A stretch of DNA of 64,000 bases, from NCBI GenBank assembly GCA_025352375.1, contig JANXTL010000026.1:1-64000 (forward strand), written 5' to 3'. The first letter of the stretch is position 1. Every line of letters starts with the position of its first letter. The position numbers were made by a program, and so were the translations under genes. The notes under the pieces are model-generated. The model saw nothing but the letters and a program-made list of their open reading frames with translations, made no database searches and was not told the DNA's origin. This DNA is from Acetobacteraceae bacterium. Its GTDB lineage: Bacteria > Pseudomonadota > Alphaproteobacteria > Acetobacterales > Acetobacteraceae. Below are positions 25,396 to 34,563 of the stretch, one piece after another.

Positions 25396-27227
25396 TAAAC
25401 GGGTTCCTCTTCCTGTTCGGCGGCCTGCATGGCCCACATTTGCGCGTAAAGCCCGTCGCGCGCCAACAGCGCCGCGTGGCTACCGCGTTCGGTTATTCTT
25501 CCGTTGTCCAACACGATGATTTCGTCGGCGTCGACGACGGTGGACAGGCGATGGGCGATCATCAGCGTGGTTCGGTCGCGGGACACAGCCTTTAGCGCCG
25601 CCTGGATTTCTTGTTCGGTGCGGGTATCCAGCGCGCTGGTCGCCTCATCGAGGATCAGGATGCGCGGGTTTTTCAGGATGGTACGGGCGATGGCAACGCG
25701 CTGCTTCTCGCCGCCGGATAGTTTCAGGCCGCGTTCGCCGACCCTTGTGTCGTAGCCCTCGGGCAGACGCAATACGAAGTCGTGCACCTGAGCAGCGCGG
25801 GCGGCGGCCTCGATTTCGTCTTGCGACGCGCCGGGCTGGCCGTAGGCAATGTTGTATCGGATGCTGTCGTTGAACAGCACGGTGTCCTGCGGGACCACAC
25901 CGATGGCACTGCGCAGGCTGTCCTGGGTCACATCGCGTACGTCGTAGCCATCGACCAGCACTGCGCCCTCGGTCACGTCGTAAAAGCGGAACAGCAGGCG
26001 GGAGATGGTGGACTTGCCGGCGCCGGTCGGCCCCACGATCGCCAGGCTGTGGCCGGCGGGGACGGTGAAATCCACGCCCCTGAGGATTTCGCGATTGGGC
26101 TGGTAGCCGAATTGCACGTTCTGGAACCGGACCTCCCCGGCATCGCCATGCGCCGGCAGCGCGATGGCGTCGGGCTTGTCGGTGATTTCCCGGTCGACGC
26201 GGAGCAGGTTGAACATCTGCTCCATGTCCACGAGGCCCTGCTTGATGGTCATGTAGACCATCCCCAGGAAATTGAGCGGCTGGTAGAGCTGGATCAGATA
26301 GGTGTTCACCAGCACGAACCGGCCGATGGTCATCGTGCCCGCCATCATGTCCTGCGCCGCCATCAGCATGATCGCCGTCAGCCCGATGGCGATGATCGCC
26401 GCCTGCCCGAGGTTCAGCATGTTCAGCGACACCTGCACCCGGACGGCGGCTTTTTCATATCGTTCGAGCGCTCGGTCGTAACGCTCGGCCTCGTGGCGTT
26501 CGTTGTTGAAATATTTGACGGTTTCGTAGTTCAGCAGGGAGTCCAGCGCCTTGGTGGAGGCGTCGTTGTCGGTGTCGTTCATCGTGCGCCTGTAGCGGCC
26601 ACGGCGGCCGGCCAGCAGCGTGGTGTAGGCGACGTAGGCGAGCACCGCGACGCAGGTCACGACGGCGTAGCGCCAGTCGAACATCTGCCAGATGATGACG
26701 GTGACCATCACCAGTTCCAAAGCGGTGGGCACAACGTTGAACACCGCGAGCCGCAGCACCGACTGCATCCCCTGCACGCCCCGGTCGATGACCCGCGACA
26801 TGCCGCCGGTCTGGCGGTCGAGGTGGAACCTCAGGCTGACGGCGTGGAGATGCTTGAAGGTGCGCAGCGCCAGCAGGCGCACGGCGCGCTGCTGGACCGA
26901 GGCGAACAGCGCGTCCCGCAGCTCCCCGAACCCCGCGCCGCCGATGCGCGCCAGCCCGTAGGCGATCAGGAGGGCGACCGGGACGGCCAGCATCGCTCGG
27001 CCGTCTTTGGGGGCCAGGGTGTCCACCACGTCGCCGTAGATGATGGGCACGCAGACCGTGACCACCTTCGACAGCAGCATGAAGATCATCGCGATGACGA
27101 CACGGACGCGCGCGCCGGGGTTGTCCTTGGGCCAGAGGTACGGCGCCAGCGACAGCACCGTGCGCATGCTGCCGTTGTTGACGCGTAGCTCCTTGGGGAG
27201 GGAGGCCGGGGGATGGACCGTCCTCAT
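25395..27227 (-). CDS. ATM1-type ABC exporter (fused permease-ATPase)
   Basis: About 600 residues. Six-helix membrane domain (about 30-330) including LDSLLNYETVKYFNNERHE, the hallmark of ATM1/HMT1 half-transporters. The ATPase domain follows: Walker A VGPTGAGKST, signature LSGGEKQRVAIARTIL, Walker B ILILDEATSALD, H-loop AHRLST. Relatives export glutathione-bound sulfur or metal conjugates for cytosolic iron-sulfur assembly and metal tolerance. Several Met codons are possible at the start (27278, 27248, 27227, 27167), none with a good ribosome site; I chose 27227 because the outermost would overlap the divergent Nudix gene. Confidence 0.9.
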   Translation of the reverse strand: MRTVHPPASLPKELRVNNGSMRTVLSLAPYLWPKDNPGARVRVVIAMIFMLLSKVVTVCVPIIYGDVVDTLAPKDGRAMLAVPVALLIAYGLARIGGAGFGELRDALFASVQQRAVRLLALRTFKHLHAVSLRFHLDRQTGGMSRVIDRGVQGMQSVLRLAVFNVVPTALELVMVTVIIWQMFDWRYAVVTCVAVLAYVAYTTLLAGRRGRYRRTMNDTDNDASTKALDSLLNYETVKYFNNERHEAERYDRALERYEKAAVRVQVSLNMLNLGQAAIIAIGLTAIMLMAAQDMMAGTMTIGRFVLVNTYLIQLYQPLNFLGMVYMTIKQGLVDMEQMFNLLRVDREITDKPDAIALPAHGDAGEVRFQNVQFGYQPNREILRGVDFTVPAGHSLAIVGPTGAGKSTISRLLFRFYDVTEGAVLVDGYDVRDVTQDSLRSAIGVVPQDTVLFNDSIRYNIAYGQPGASQDEIEAAARAAQVHDFVLRLPEGYDTRVGERGLKLSGGEKQRVAIARTILKNPRILILDEATSALDTRTEQEIQAALKAVSRDRTTLMIAHRLSTVVDADEIIVLDNGRITERGSHAALLARDGLYAQMWAMQAAEQEEEPV

Positions 27228-27256
27228 ATGACCGCGATGTGGTGACATGAGGGGAG

Positions 27257-28084
27257 ATGTGGCACGAGGGGGGCGCAATTGAAAGGTTGGACGTCGTGCC
27301 CTTGGACCCCGGTTTCATGCGCCATGTGCGGGCCTGCAATACCGCCGTTTTGCCGGGGAAGCGGTTGCCGTTCCTGCTGGCGGGGGTACCGGTGGGGTGG
27401 GTGCGGCGGGAGATTGCTTCGGCTCTGGCCGATTTTCCAGGCATCGACACCGGATCGGACGGGGTGAATCTGTCCACACCCCCTGCCCTTCCGGGCATCG
27501 CCCAGAGCCTCGCCGAACGCGGGATGTTCCGCTGGCGGCGCGAAGCGTTCGACGTCCGAGCGCCCGACGGCACCGTGCTGGGCACCATCGATCGCGGCGC
27601 TATTCCATCGTTCGGGATCGAGGCGACGGGGGTGCATGTTAACGGCCTGATCCACCGTCCCGACGGCCTGCACATCTGGGTCGCCCGGCGCGCCGCGAAC
27701 AAGGCGCTGGATCCGGGAAAGCTGGACCACATCGTGGCCGGCGGGGTGCCGGCGGGGCTTTCGCCGATGGCGTGCCTGATCAAGGAAGCCGCCGAGGAAG
27801 CCGCCATCCCGTCTTCGTTGGCCGCGACCGCGCGTCATGTGGGAGAAATCCGTTACGCCATGGAACGGCCAGAGGGCCTGCGCCGCGATCGTTTGCACTG
27901 CTACGATCTGGACCTGCCGCCGGATTTCGTTCCACAAGCGGCGGACGGGGAGGTCGAGTCGTTCGAACTCTGGCCCATCGAACGGGCGTTCGCGGCGGTT
28001 CGGGATACCGACGATTTCAAGTTCAACGTCAATTTGGTGCTGATCGATTTGTTTACGCGGCTGGGAATAATCGCGACAAACTAA
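27257..28084 (+). CDS. Nudix hydrolase with DUF4743 domain
   Basis: Up to 275 residues. The N-terminal ~120 residues, with FMRHVRACN and FLLAGVPVGWVRREIA, match the DUF4743 domain that precedes Nudix in Tnr3-like thiamine-diphosphate hydrolases. The Nudix region contains GGVPAGLSPMACLIKEAAEEA, with EAAEEA giving the metal-binding acidic pair. Such proteins are thought to hydrolyse oxidised thiamine diphosphate derivatives. A GTG at 27294 with AAAGG upstream is an alternative start. It is divergent from the ABC exporter. Confidence 0.85.
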   Translation: MWHEGGAIERLDVVPLDPGFMRHVRACNTAVLPGKRLPFLLAGVPVGWVRREIASALADFPGIDTGSDGVNLSTPPALPGIAQSLAERGMFRWRREAFDVRAPDGTVLGTIDRGAIPSFGIEATGVHVNGLIHRPDGLHIWVARRAANKALDPGKLDHIVAGGVPAGLSPMACLIKEAAEEAAIPSSLAATARHVGEIRYAMERPEGLRRDRLHCYDLDLPPDFVPQAADGEVESFELWPIERAFAAVRDTDDFKFNVNLVLIDLFTRLGIIATN

Positions 28085-28088
28085 CCTG

Positions 28089-28982
28089 TCAGCGCTCCCC
28101 ACCACGTCCGGTGCGCAGCAGAATCTCAGTCCTTCGGCCCAACGCGATGGCCTCCCCACGATCGGCGAGGAAGCCTGCTTCGCCGCTGGCGGCCCGGCGT
28201 ACCGCCGCCGCCAGGGCGTCTGGCATGGCAAAGCGCGAGGTCGCGGTCGTCAGGTTCATGCGGCAGGGACCATCGCCCGGCAAGCCGAGCCGCAGAACGA
28301 TGCGGTCCTGGTCGAGCCGATCGAACGCAAACGAACCGAGCAGGTCGTCCGGAACGATGAAACAGTCATCGCCCTGCCCGCTCGCGCCGCCCACGGCCGC
28401 CAGCAGTTCCGGGAGGGCCCTCGGGTTTGCGCCGGTTCTTTGCAGCACCTCACGCAGTTGCGGGGTGCTCGCCAAAGCAGCCAGAACGTCCGTCGCGGGA
28501 AACAGTTTGGTCAGCAAGACGGCTTGGCCCGGATGACGGGTATCGATCCGGCCGATAGCATCCCGGCCTGCTTGCGCCAACGGTCCGCTCGCGGCCAGAT
28601 CGACGGTGATCAGCCGAGTCATTCCCCCAGGATGCGCCTCCCTCCGGCAGCTGATTTCCACACGGTCTTCAAGGCTCATCATCGTCCCCACCAGGGCGAC
28701 GATGCGCATGTGGCGCTGGTAATCGCAGTCCGGCGGCGCTGTACCGCCAGCGGAACGGTTCACCATCAGGAAGTGCGCGAGGCCGGCCTTCGCCCAATCG
28801 CTCGCCGAAAACACGAGTTGCTTGCCTCTATGGACGGCGATGTCGCTCCGCGACCACTGGACCGCGAAACCGGCACTCGCTCCGGCCCATATATCACCGG
28901 CACGTTCCGCCTGACTGGCGATCGGTGTCCCGAGCAACACGAGCGCGACCGCGAACGCGCGCCAGCGCGACCACCGCCTCAT
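28089..28982 (-). CDS. Hypothetical secreted protein
   Basis: 297 residues from the ATG at 28982, which overlaps the upstream gene's stop as ATGA. Signal peptide MRRWSRWRAFAVALVLLGTPIASQAE. The mature part contains several cysteines (PPDCDYQ, VEISCRRE, GDDCFIV, GPCRMNL) that could form disulfides in the periplasm. No family was recognised. Coupling to the GH19-like lysozyme gene suggests a partner, inhibitor or immunity-type role, but this is only positional inference. Confidence 0.7.
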   Translation of the reverse strand: MRRWSRWRAFAVALVLLGTPIASQAERAGDIWAGASAGFAVQWSRSDIAVHRGKQLVFSASDWAKAGLAHFLMVNRSAGGTAPPDCDYQRHMRIVALVGTMMSLEDRVEISCRREAHPGGMTRLITVDLAASGPLAQAGRDAIGRIDTRHPGQAVLLTKLFPATDVLAALASTPQLREVLQRTGANPRALPELLAAVGGASGQGDDCFIVPDDLLGSFAFDRLDQDRIVLRLGLPGDGPCRMNLTTATSRFAMPDALAAAVRRAASGEAGFLADRGEAIALGRRTEILLRTGRGGER

Positions 28983-30001
28983 GGATGTGGCCTGCCCGCC
29001 GCGGGGGCCTGAAAGCCCCGTTCGAAAAGGTTCGGCTGGTTGGCTCGAATCCAGGTCAGCCAAGTGTGCGCGATCTGCGCGATATGTTCAGCCCGGTCGA
29101 CCCCGTTGACCGAATGGCGTGCGCCCACGAAATCGGTTCGCCGAGCGTTGATGAAATGTGTCATTGCGGTACCAAAGGAGCCATTGGTCACACCATGCAC
29201 AAGCACGAATAGCGCGACATCCGGCTCCAGCGCCAGATCCGGGTCCTCGACAAGCGGGATCGAAAGTCGCAGCCCGTAGGATGCGTAGTTGCGTTTGTGC
29301 GTTAATTGCACGTAGCCACGTCCAAAATAAGGGTAGTAGCTCAGTCCCCGACGAAATGGCTCGCTTCCCTGCGCTGCGCGACCGCCAAACTGGCCTTCGC
29401 GGATCGGCCGGAAACCGCACTCGTGCTGGCATGTGGCCAGCAGATAAGCGACCTGGGTATCGAGCATGACATTCTGCCGTTGGGCTTCGGCCATGATCGC
29501 GTCCCGTGTCTGGTCGGCGGTGCCACCGGACCAGTTGGGGAGGTTGGTTCCGAAAGCGCCTTCCGGCGTGATCCGCAGCGGCAACTCACCGGCGAAAACC
29601 GACCCGGCGGGACGATTTGGTTCAACCACAGTGGTCACGCCCACGAGCCCCGCGTCAATCGGTTTAGTCAGGCATTGCCGCCAGTTAGCTGTAATACACC
29701 AAAGCCATAAATGGGGCGCGATCGGCGTCTCGGACACCAGCTCGATGCTCAGCCCCGCCACTGGCTTCGTCGTCGTGACATTAAGGCGCTGGCCACCGTC
29801 CTGGCCGCCCCACATCCCGATCAAGCGCGCCTGTAGGCCCTTTTCCACACCGCCTTCATTGTTGGGAACAATCAGGCGCCAAGCGTCCTCATCGAAGATG
29901 GAGTAGGTCCCCGGTCTCTTGAGAACGGATTTCCAATCGTCCGTGAAGGTGGGGGGAATGTTCTTTAGAACTTGCTGCGGAACCGCCTGGAAATTTGCCA
30001 T
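28979..30001 (-). CDS. GH19-like lysozyme/endolysin-domain protein
   Basis: 340 residues. The C-terminal half (about 165-330) is a chitinase-class-I/lysozyme-like (GH19) domain: LLATCQHECGFRPIREGQFG holds the catalytic Glu and YYPYFGRGYVQLTHKRNYASYG is the typical substrate-cleft segment. The N-terminal ~160 residues, with WRLIVPNNEGGVEKGLQARL and VVEPNRPAGSVFAGELPLR, are of unknown type. No signal peptide is visible, as in phage endolysins and toxins exported by other machines. No phage genes surround it. It is translationally coupled to a secreted Cys-containing protein. TCGAACG-type upstream region holds no clear ribosome site. Confidence 0.78.
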   Translation of the reverse strand: MANFQAVPQQVLKNIPPTFTDDWKSVLKRPGTYSIFDEDAWRLIVPNNEGGVEKGLQARLIGMWGGQDGGQRLNVTTTKPVAGLSIELVSETPIAPHLWLWCITANWRQCLTKPIDAGLVGVTTVVEPNRPAGSVFAGELPLRITPEGAFGTNLPNWSGGTADQTRDAIMAEAQRQNVMLDTQVAYLLATCQHECGFRPIREGQFGGRAAQGSEPFRRGLSYYPYFGRGYVQLTHKRNYASYGLRLSIPLVEDPDLALEPDVALFVLVHGVTNGSFGTAMTHFINARRTDFVGARHSVNGVDRAEHIAQIAHTWLTWIRANQPNLFERGFQAPAAGRPHP

Positions 30002-30266
30002 CGAACGTTCCTTTTTGTCTCTGCATGCTTCATCCTACATGTCCGCGACAACGCCCCGCTACAATTTCACGTGTATTGTGTCTGAAACCACCTTCGCACC
30101 CGGCGGCGGCGCTGTGCGCGGATTTGAAATTAGACGTCGATCCCATGCCGCTCGGTCTGTTCGCGCGCCATGGGAGACCTGACGGATAAGCCGCCTTTTG
30201 TTGAGCTGCCTCAATGCCCATATGAACCCATGCGCTCAAAAGTGCAGGACGAAAAAGGGTCATCGC

Positions 30267-31334
30267 ATGCCGACCGAACCCGTTGCCCGCTTCCAGATCG
30301 AGCTGACCCGCTTCGTCGCGGCCGACGGTGCGGCGCTCCCGCCGCTACCAGACTTCGCCACCGACGAGAAACTACTGGCAACCCTCTATCGCGCCATGGT
30401 GTTCGTGCGAGCCTTCGACGCCAAGGCCGTTGCGTTGCAGCGCACCGGCCGTCTCGGCACATACGCCTCATCGCTCGGCCAGGAAGCAGTCGGCACCGGC
30501 GCCGCGAGCGCCATGCGACCCGAGGACGTGTTGCTGCCATCCTTCCGCGATCAAGCGGCCATGCTCGGTCGCGGCGTCACACCGCTGGAGATGCTGCTCT
30601 ATTGGGGCGGCGACGAACGCGGCAGCGACTTCGCCGGCCCGCGTCAGGATTTTCCCATCAGCGTGCCCGTCGCCAGCCATATCCCGCACGCCGCCGGGGT
30701 AGCCCTTGCCTTCAAGCTACGCCATGAAAAACGTGTTGCCCTCTGCATCTTCGGGGACGGCGCCACGTCGAAGGGCGACTTCTATGAGGCGCTGAACATG
30801 GCCGGCGTCTGGCAATTGCCGCTGGTCATGCTCATCAACAACAACCAATGGGCCATTTCCGTCCCCCGCTCGACGCAATCCGCAGCGCAAACCCTGGCGC
30901 AGAAAGCCATCGCCGCCGGCATCCCAGGCGAGCAGGTCGATGGAAACGACGTCATCGCAGTCCGCGACCGGGTCGGTAAAGCGTTGGACAAAGCCCGCAC
31001 CGGCGGCGGTCCGACGCTGATCGAGGCGCTGACCTACCGCCTCGGCGACCACACGACGTCCGATGACGCAAGACGCTACCGGGACGACGCCACGGTCTCC
31101 CCACATTGGCACGAGGAACCCATCGCCCGCTTGCGGCAGTTCATGCTGGCGCAAGGCGCCTGGAGCCGCGAACGGGAGGAAGCCGCGTTGGCCGACGCCG
31201 CGACGGCGGTGGACAGCGCAATGGAGGAATACCTCGCCACCCCCAAACGACCGGCGGCGTCGATGTTCGACCACCTGTTCGCTACTCTGCCCCCTGGCCA
31301 GGCATCGCAACGCACGGAGCTGGGCGATGCCTGA
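30267..31334 (+). CDS. 2-oxoacid dehydrogenase E1 component, alpha subunit
   Basis: 355 residues from the ATG at 30267 (AAAAAGGG about 9 nt upstream). Thiamine diphosphate is bound by the GDG...N motif in CIFGDGATSKGDFYEALNMAGVWQLPLV with NNNQWAISVPRS. LGTYASSLGQEAVGTG and LLPSFRDQAAML are typical of E1-alpha. The downstream Glu/Leu-type dehydrogenase suggests the branched-chain 2-oxoacid version rather than pyruvate dehydrogenase. It overlaps the beta-subunit gene by 8 bp and opens a four-gene operon. E3 is not encoded here and must come from elsewhere. Confidence 0.92.
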   Translation: MPTEPVARFQIELTRFVAADGAALPPLPDFATDEKLLATLYRAMVFVRAFDAKAVALQRTGRLGTYASSLGQEAVGTGAASAMRPEDVLLPSFRDQAAMLGRGVTPLEMLLYWGGDERGSDFAGPRQDFPISVPVASHIPHAAGVALAFKLRHEKRVALCIFGDGATSKGDFYEALNMAGVWQLPLVMLINNNQWAISVPRSTQSAAQTLAQKAIAAGIPGEQVDGNDVIAVRDRVGKALDKARTGGGPTLIEALTYRLGDHTTSDDARRYRDDATVSPHWHEEPIARLRQFMLAQGAWSREREEAALADAATAVDSAMEEYLATPKRPAASMFDHLFATLPPGQASQRTELGDA

Positions 31335-32307
31335 CGTCACACTCGTGCAAGCGATCGACCTCGCGCTCGGCAGAGCACTGGCCGACGACCCAACCGTCGT
31401 TCTCCTGGGCGAGGACATCGGCACCGACGGCGGGGTGTTCCGCGCCACCGACGGGTTGCTGGCGCGTTATGGGGCGGAGCGGGTGCTCGATACCCCACTG
31501 GCCGAGGCCGGGATCGCCGGCGTGTCGATTGGCCTCGCCGCGCAGGGGTTCCGGCCGGTCGCGGAGATCCAGTTCATGGCGTTCGCGTATGCGTGCCTCG
31601 ACCAGATGATCAACCATGCCGCGCGTCTGCGCACCCGCACGCAGGGGCGGCTGACCTGCCCCATAGTGTTGCGCATGCCCTGCGGCGGCGGCATCCACGC
31701 GCCCGAGCACCACTCCGAAAGCGGGGAGGCTTGTTTCACCAATGTGCCGGGCCTGCGGGTGGTGATCCCGTCCTCCCCCGCTCGGGCTTACGGATTGCTG
31801 TTGGCGGCGATCCGCGACCCCGATCCGGTGCTGTTCCTGGAACCGGCGCGCCTGTACCGCTCTCAGCGCGAGGCTGTGGAGGACACGGGCATCGCGCTGC
31901 CGCTGGACCGCTGCATCGTGCTGCGGGAAGGCGCCGACATCGCCTTGGTCGGATGGGGCGGCGTTGTGCCGGATATGCTGGCGGCGGCGCGGGTCCTGGC
32001 GGACCAGGGCACCGAGGCCGAGGTGATCGACGTCGCCACTCTGGTGCCGTTGGACGCCGACACCATCCTGGCCTCGGTCGCCAAAACCGGCCGATGCGTG
32101 GTCTGCCACGAGGCAGCGCTGACCGGCGGCTTCGGCGCCGAGATCGCCGCGCGCCTCGCCGGACCCGGCCTCCTGTCGCTGTTGGCTCCCGTGGAGCGCG
32201 TGACCGGCTACGATACGGTTCTGCCGCTGCCCCGGTTGGAGGAGGCACACCGGCCGAGCGTCGCTCGTATCCTGGCGGCCGCGCATCGGGCTCTGGCGCA
32301 TGGGTGA
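31327..32307 (+). CDS. 2-oxoacid dehydrogenase E1 component, beta subunit
   Basis: 326 residues from the ATG at 31327, inside the alpha-subunit stop. Family segments are VVLLGEDIGTDGGVFRATDG, the catalytic Glu region LDTPLAEAGIAGVSIGLA, the QFMAFAYACLDQMINHAARL helix and RMPCGGGIHAPEHHSES. The C-terminal transketolase-like domain includes VVCHEAALTGGFGAEIAARL. It forms the alpha2-beta2 E1 that decarboxylates the 2-oxoacid and transfers the acyl group to lipoate. It overlaps the E2 gene by 8 bp. Confidence 0.93.
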   Translation: MPDVTLVQAIDLALGRALADDPTVVLLGEDIGTDGGVFRATDGLLARYGAERVLDTPLAEAGIAGVSIGLAAQGFRPVAEIQFMAFAYACLDQMINHAARLRTRTQGRLTCPIVLRMPCGGGIHAPEHHSESGEACFTNVPGLRVVIPSSPARAYGLLLAAIRDPDPVLFLEPARLYRSQREAVEDTGIALPLDRCIVLREGADIALVGWGGVVPDMLAAARVLADQGTEAEVIDVATLVPLDADTILASVAKTGRCVVCHEAALTGGFGAEIAARLAGPGLLSLLAPVERVTGYDTVLPLPRLEEAHRPSVARILAAAHRALAHG

Positions 32308-33457
32308 AGACATGAACGAGGCCCTTATTTTCCGTCTACCCGACCTCGGCGAGGGATTGCAGGATGCCGAAATCGTCGCTTGGCATGTGGCCGAGGGCGA
32401 TCATGTGGCCGCCGATCAGCCGGTGGTATCGGTGGAAACAGACAAGGCCGTGGTGGAAATTCCGGCGCCTCGGTCGGGCCGGATCGGGAAGCTGCTGGGC
32501 GCGTTGCACGAGCGGCTGCCGATTGGCGCACCGTTGGTTGCGTTCGCAGCAGACGAAGGCGCGGATCCGGGGTCGGTGGTTGGGGATTTGTCTCCCCCGG
32601 TCATCCTCGTGCCTGACCTCAGGACTGCCACGAACACCAGTGGCGACGGGGGTTCTCGGGTCACGTCCGAGGACGCCGGGAAGGGGCGCAGGCCCCGCGC
32701 TGCCCCGGCTGTCCGCGCTCTGGCGACCGAGCTCGGCGTCGACCTCACAACCCTGACAGGCACTGGCCCGGACGGCGAGATCACCCGTGGCGACTTGCGC
32801 GCCGCCGCATCCTCGCCGGGGATGGTGCCGCTGCGCGGCATCCGCCATGCGATGGCGCTTCGCATGGCCGAAGCCGGTGCGGCCGTGGTGCCCGCCACCG
32901 TCACCGAAGAAGCCGACATCGAAGCGTGGCCACCCACCACGGCCATCCTCGTGCGTCTCGTCGCCGCCCTTGTTGCCGGCTGTCAGGCGGAACCAGCCCT
33001 GAACGCGACTTACGACGGCCCGCGGCTCACCCGCCGACTGAACACCGACGTGCACATCGGCATCGCGGTCGATACAGAAGACGGGCTGTTGGTCCCAGTT
33101 CTGCGTAACGCGCACGGCCTGGACCCGGCCGGCACCCAGGCCGCGCTGAACACTCTCAAAGATGCCGCCCGTACCCGTCGTGTTCCGCCCGACGCCCTGC
33201 GGGGCGCCACCATTTCCCTGTCCAATTTCGGGCCGCTCGGCGGGCTGCATGCCGCGCTGGTGGTGGTGCCGCCGCAGGTCGCGATCCTTGGCGCCGGCCG
33301 GATCGTGACCCGCATCGTCGCCGAGGGCCTGGGCTTTACCGAACATCGCATCCTGCCGCTCTCCCTCACCTTCGATCATCGCGCGGTTTCGGGCGGGGAG
33401 GCCGCGCGCTTCCTGACCGCCGTCAAAGCCAGCATGGAGAACCCAGCCGATGGATGA
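32300..33457 (+). CDS. 2-oxoacid dehydrogenase E2 acyltransferase
   Basis: Up to 385 residues. One lipoyl domain (about 5-80) with the lipoylated Lys in VSVETDKAVVEIPAP, a linker, a peripheral-subunit-binding domain (RAAPAVRALATELGVDLTTL, about 133-165) and the acyltransferase domain. The catalytic His is in LTFDHRAVSGGEA, where the Asp of the common DHRxxDG motif is Ser. The second active-site segment SLSNFGPLGG is present. An ATG at 32312 is a possible alternative start. It overlaps both neighbours by 8 bp, so the whole operon is tightly coupled. Confidence 0.93.
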   Translation: MGEDMNEALIFRLPDLGEGLQDAEIVAWHVAEGDHVAADQPVVSVETDKAVVEIPAPRSGRIGKLLGALHERLPIGAPLVAFAADEGADPGSVVGDLSPPVILVPDLRTATNTSGDGGSRVTSEDAGKGRRPRAAPAVRALATELGVDLTTLTGTGPDGEITRGDLRAAASSPGMVPLRGIRHAMALRMAEAGAAVVPATVTEEADIEAWPPTTAILVRLVAALVAGCQAEPALNATYDGPRLTRRLNTDVHIGIAVDTEDGLLVPVLRNAHGLDPAGTQAALNTLKDAARTRRVPPDALRGATISLSNFGPLGGLHAALVVVPPQVAILGAGRIVTRIVAEGLGFTEHRILPLSLTFDHRAVSGGEAARFLTAVKASMENPADG

Positions 33458-34556
33458 ACCGTTCCGCTTCGCCGACGCCTTGGGCCCGGCCAAGATCGTG
33501 CATATCCACGTCCCCGCCGCGGGGTTGAAGGCCACCGTGGTGGTGGACAACGTCGCCTGCGGCCCGGCGATCGGCGGCGTGCGCATGGCACCCGATGTCA
33601 CCACCGAGGAATGCTTCCGCCTCGCCCGTGCGATGACCCTGAAGAATGCCGCCGCCGGGCTGCCGCACGGCGGGGGGAAGTCGGTGATCTCTGGCGATCC
33701 GCGCATGGATCATGCCGACAAGGAGCATTTGATCCGAGCCTTCGCCTGCGCCATCCGCGGGTTGGGCGAGTACATTCCGGGCCCGGACATGGGCACCGAT
33801 GAGACCAGCATGGCCTGGGTGCACGACGAAATCGGGCGGGCCGTCGGTCTGCCACGAGTCTTTGGCGGCATCCCGCTGGACGAAATCGGTGCCACCGGCT
33901 TCGGCGTCGCGGTCGCCATCGAGGCCGCACTGCCGTTCTGCGACCTTCAGCTCAAAGGCGCGCGAGTCGCCGTGCAAGGGTTTGGTGCCGTCGGGCAGCA
34001 CGCGGCACGATTTCTGGCGGAGAAGGGGGCGATCCTGGTCGCCGCCGCCGATTCCAGTGGCACGCTGGTGGGCAAGGATGGCCTCGATATTCCGGACCTG
34101 ATCGCCCTCAAACGAGAGGGCCGGCCGTTGATGGATTACCCCGCCGGCGAAAAGCTGGACCGCGACGCCATCGTCGACGTGGCCTGCGATATCTGGATTC
34201 CCGCCGCGCGGCCCGATGTGCTGCACGCCGGCAATGTCGGAAGGCTGAACGCGAAGATCGTCGCGCAGGGCGCCAACATACCCGCCACCCTGGAGGCCGA
34301 GGCGGCGCTGCACGCACGCGGCGTCCTGGTGTTGCCCGACTTCATCGCCAATGCCGGTGGGGTAATCTGCGCCGCCACGGAATACCGCGGCGGCAATGAG
34401 GCCGCGGCCTTCGCCGCGATCGCCGAGAAGATCGGGCGGAATACACGGACCATGTTGGAAGATGCTGCGCGCGACGCCGTCGCGCCGCGGACAGCGGCGA
34501 TGGCAATGGCAGAACGGCGGTTGCGTGCGGCGGCGCGGGAGCGGCGGTGGGGGTAG
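33450..34556 (+). CDS. Glu/Leu/Phe/Val-type amino acid dehydrogenase
   Basis: 368 residues. The catalytic Lys is in AAGLPHGGGKSVISGDP (about residue 76) and an earlier Lys in LARAMTLKNAAAG; the Asp-containing segment GPDMGTDETSMAWVHDE follows. The NAD-binding loop is VAVQGFGAVGQHAARFL. IPDFIANAGGVICAATEY is typical of the C-terminal part. Its oxidative deamination product, a 2-oxoacid, would feed the E1/E2 complex encoded immediately upstream with an 8-bp overlap. Leu/Val/Ile is therefore the likeliest substrate group, by context. Confidence 0.9.
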   Translation: MDEPFRFADALGPAKIVHIHVPAAGLKATVVVDNVACGPAIGGVRMAPDVTTEECFRLARAMTLKNAAAGLPHGGGKSVISGDPRMDHADKEHLIRAFACAIRGLGEYIPGPDMGTDETSMAWVHDEIGRAVGLPRVFGGIPLDEIGATGFGVAVAIEAALPFCDLQLKGARVAVQGFGAVGQHAARFLAEKGAILVAAADSSGTLVGKDGLDIPDLIALKREGRPLMDYPAGEKLDRDAIVDVACDIWIPAARPDVLHAGNVGRLNAKIVAQGANIPATLEAEAALHARGVLVLPDFIANAGGVICAATEYRGGNEAAAFAAIAEKIGRNTRTMLEDAARDAVAPRTAAMAMAERRLRAAARERRWG

Positions 34557-34563
34557 GCAGCAG

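Noticed and set aside
25782-27188. 468-residue plus-strand ORF
   Set aside because: Antisense to the ATM1-type transporter; His/Asp/Gln-rich sequence with no recognisable domain.
28979-30001. GH19-like gene as part of a prophage
   Set aside because: No holin, capsid, tail, terminase or integrase genes occur nearby; neighbours are metabolic genes.
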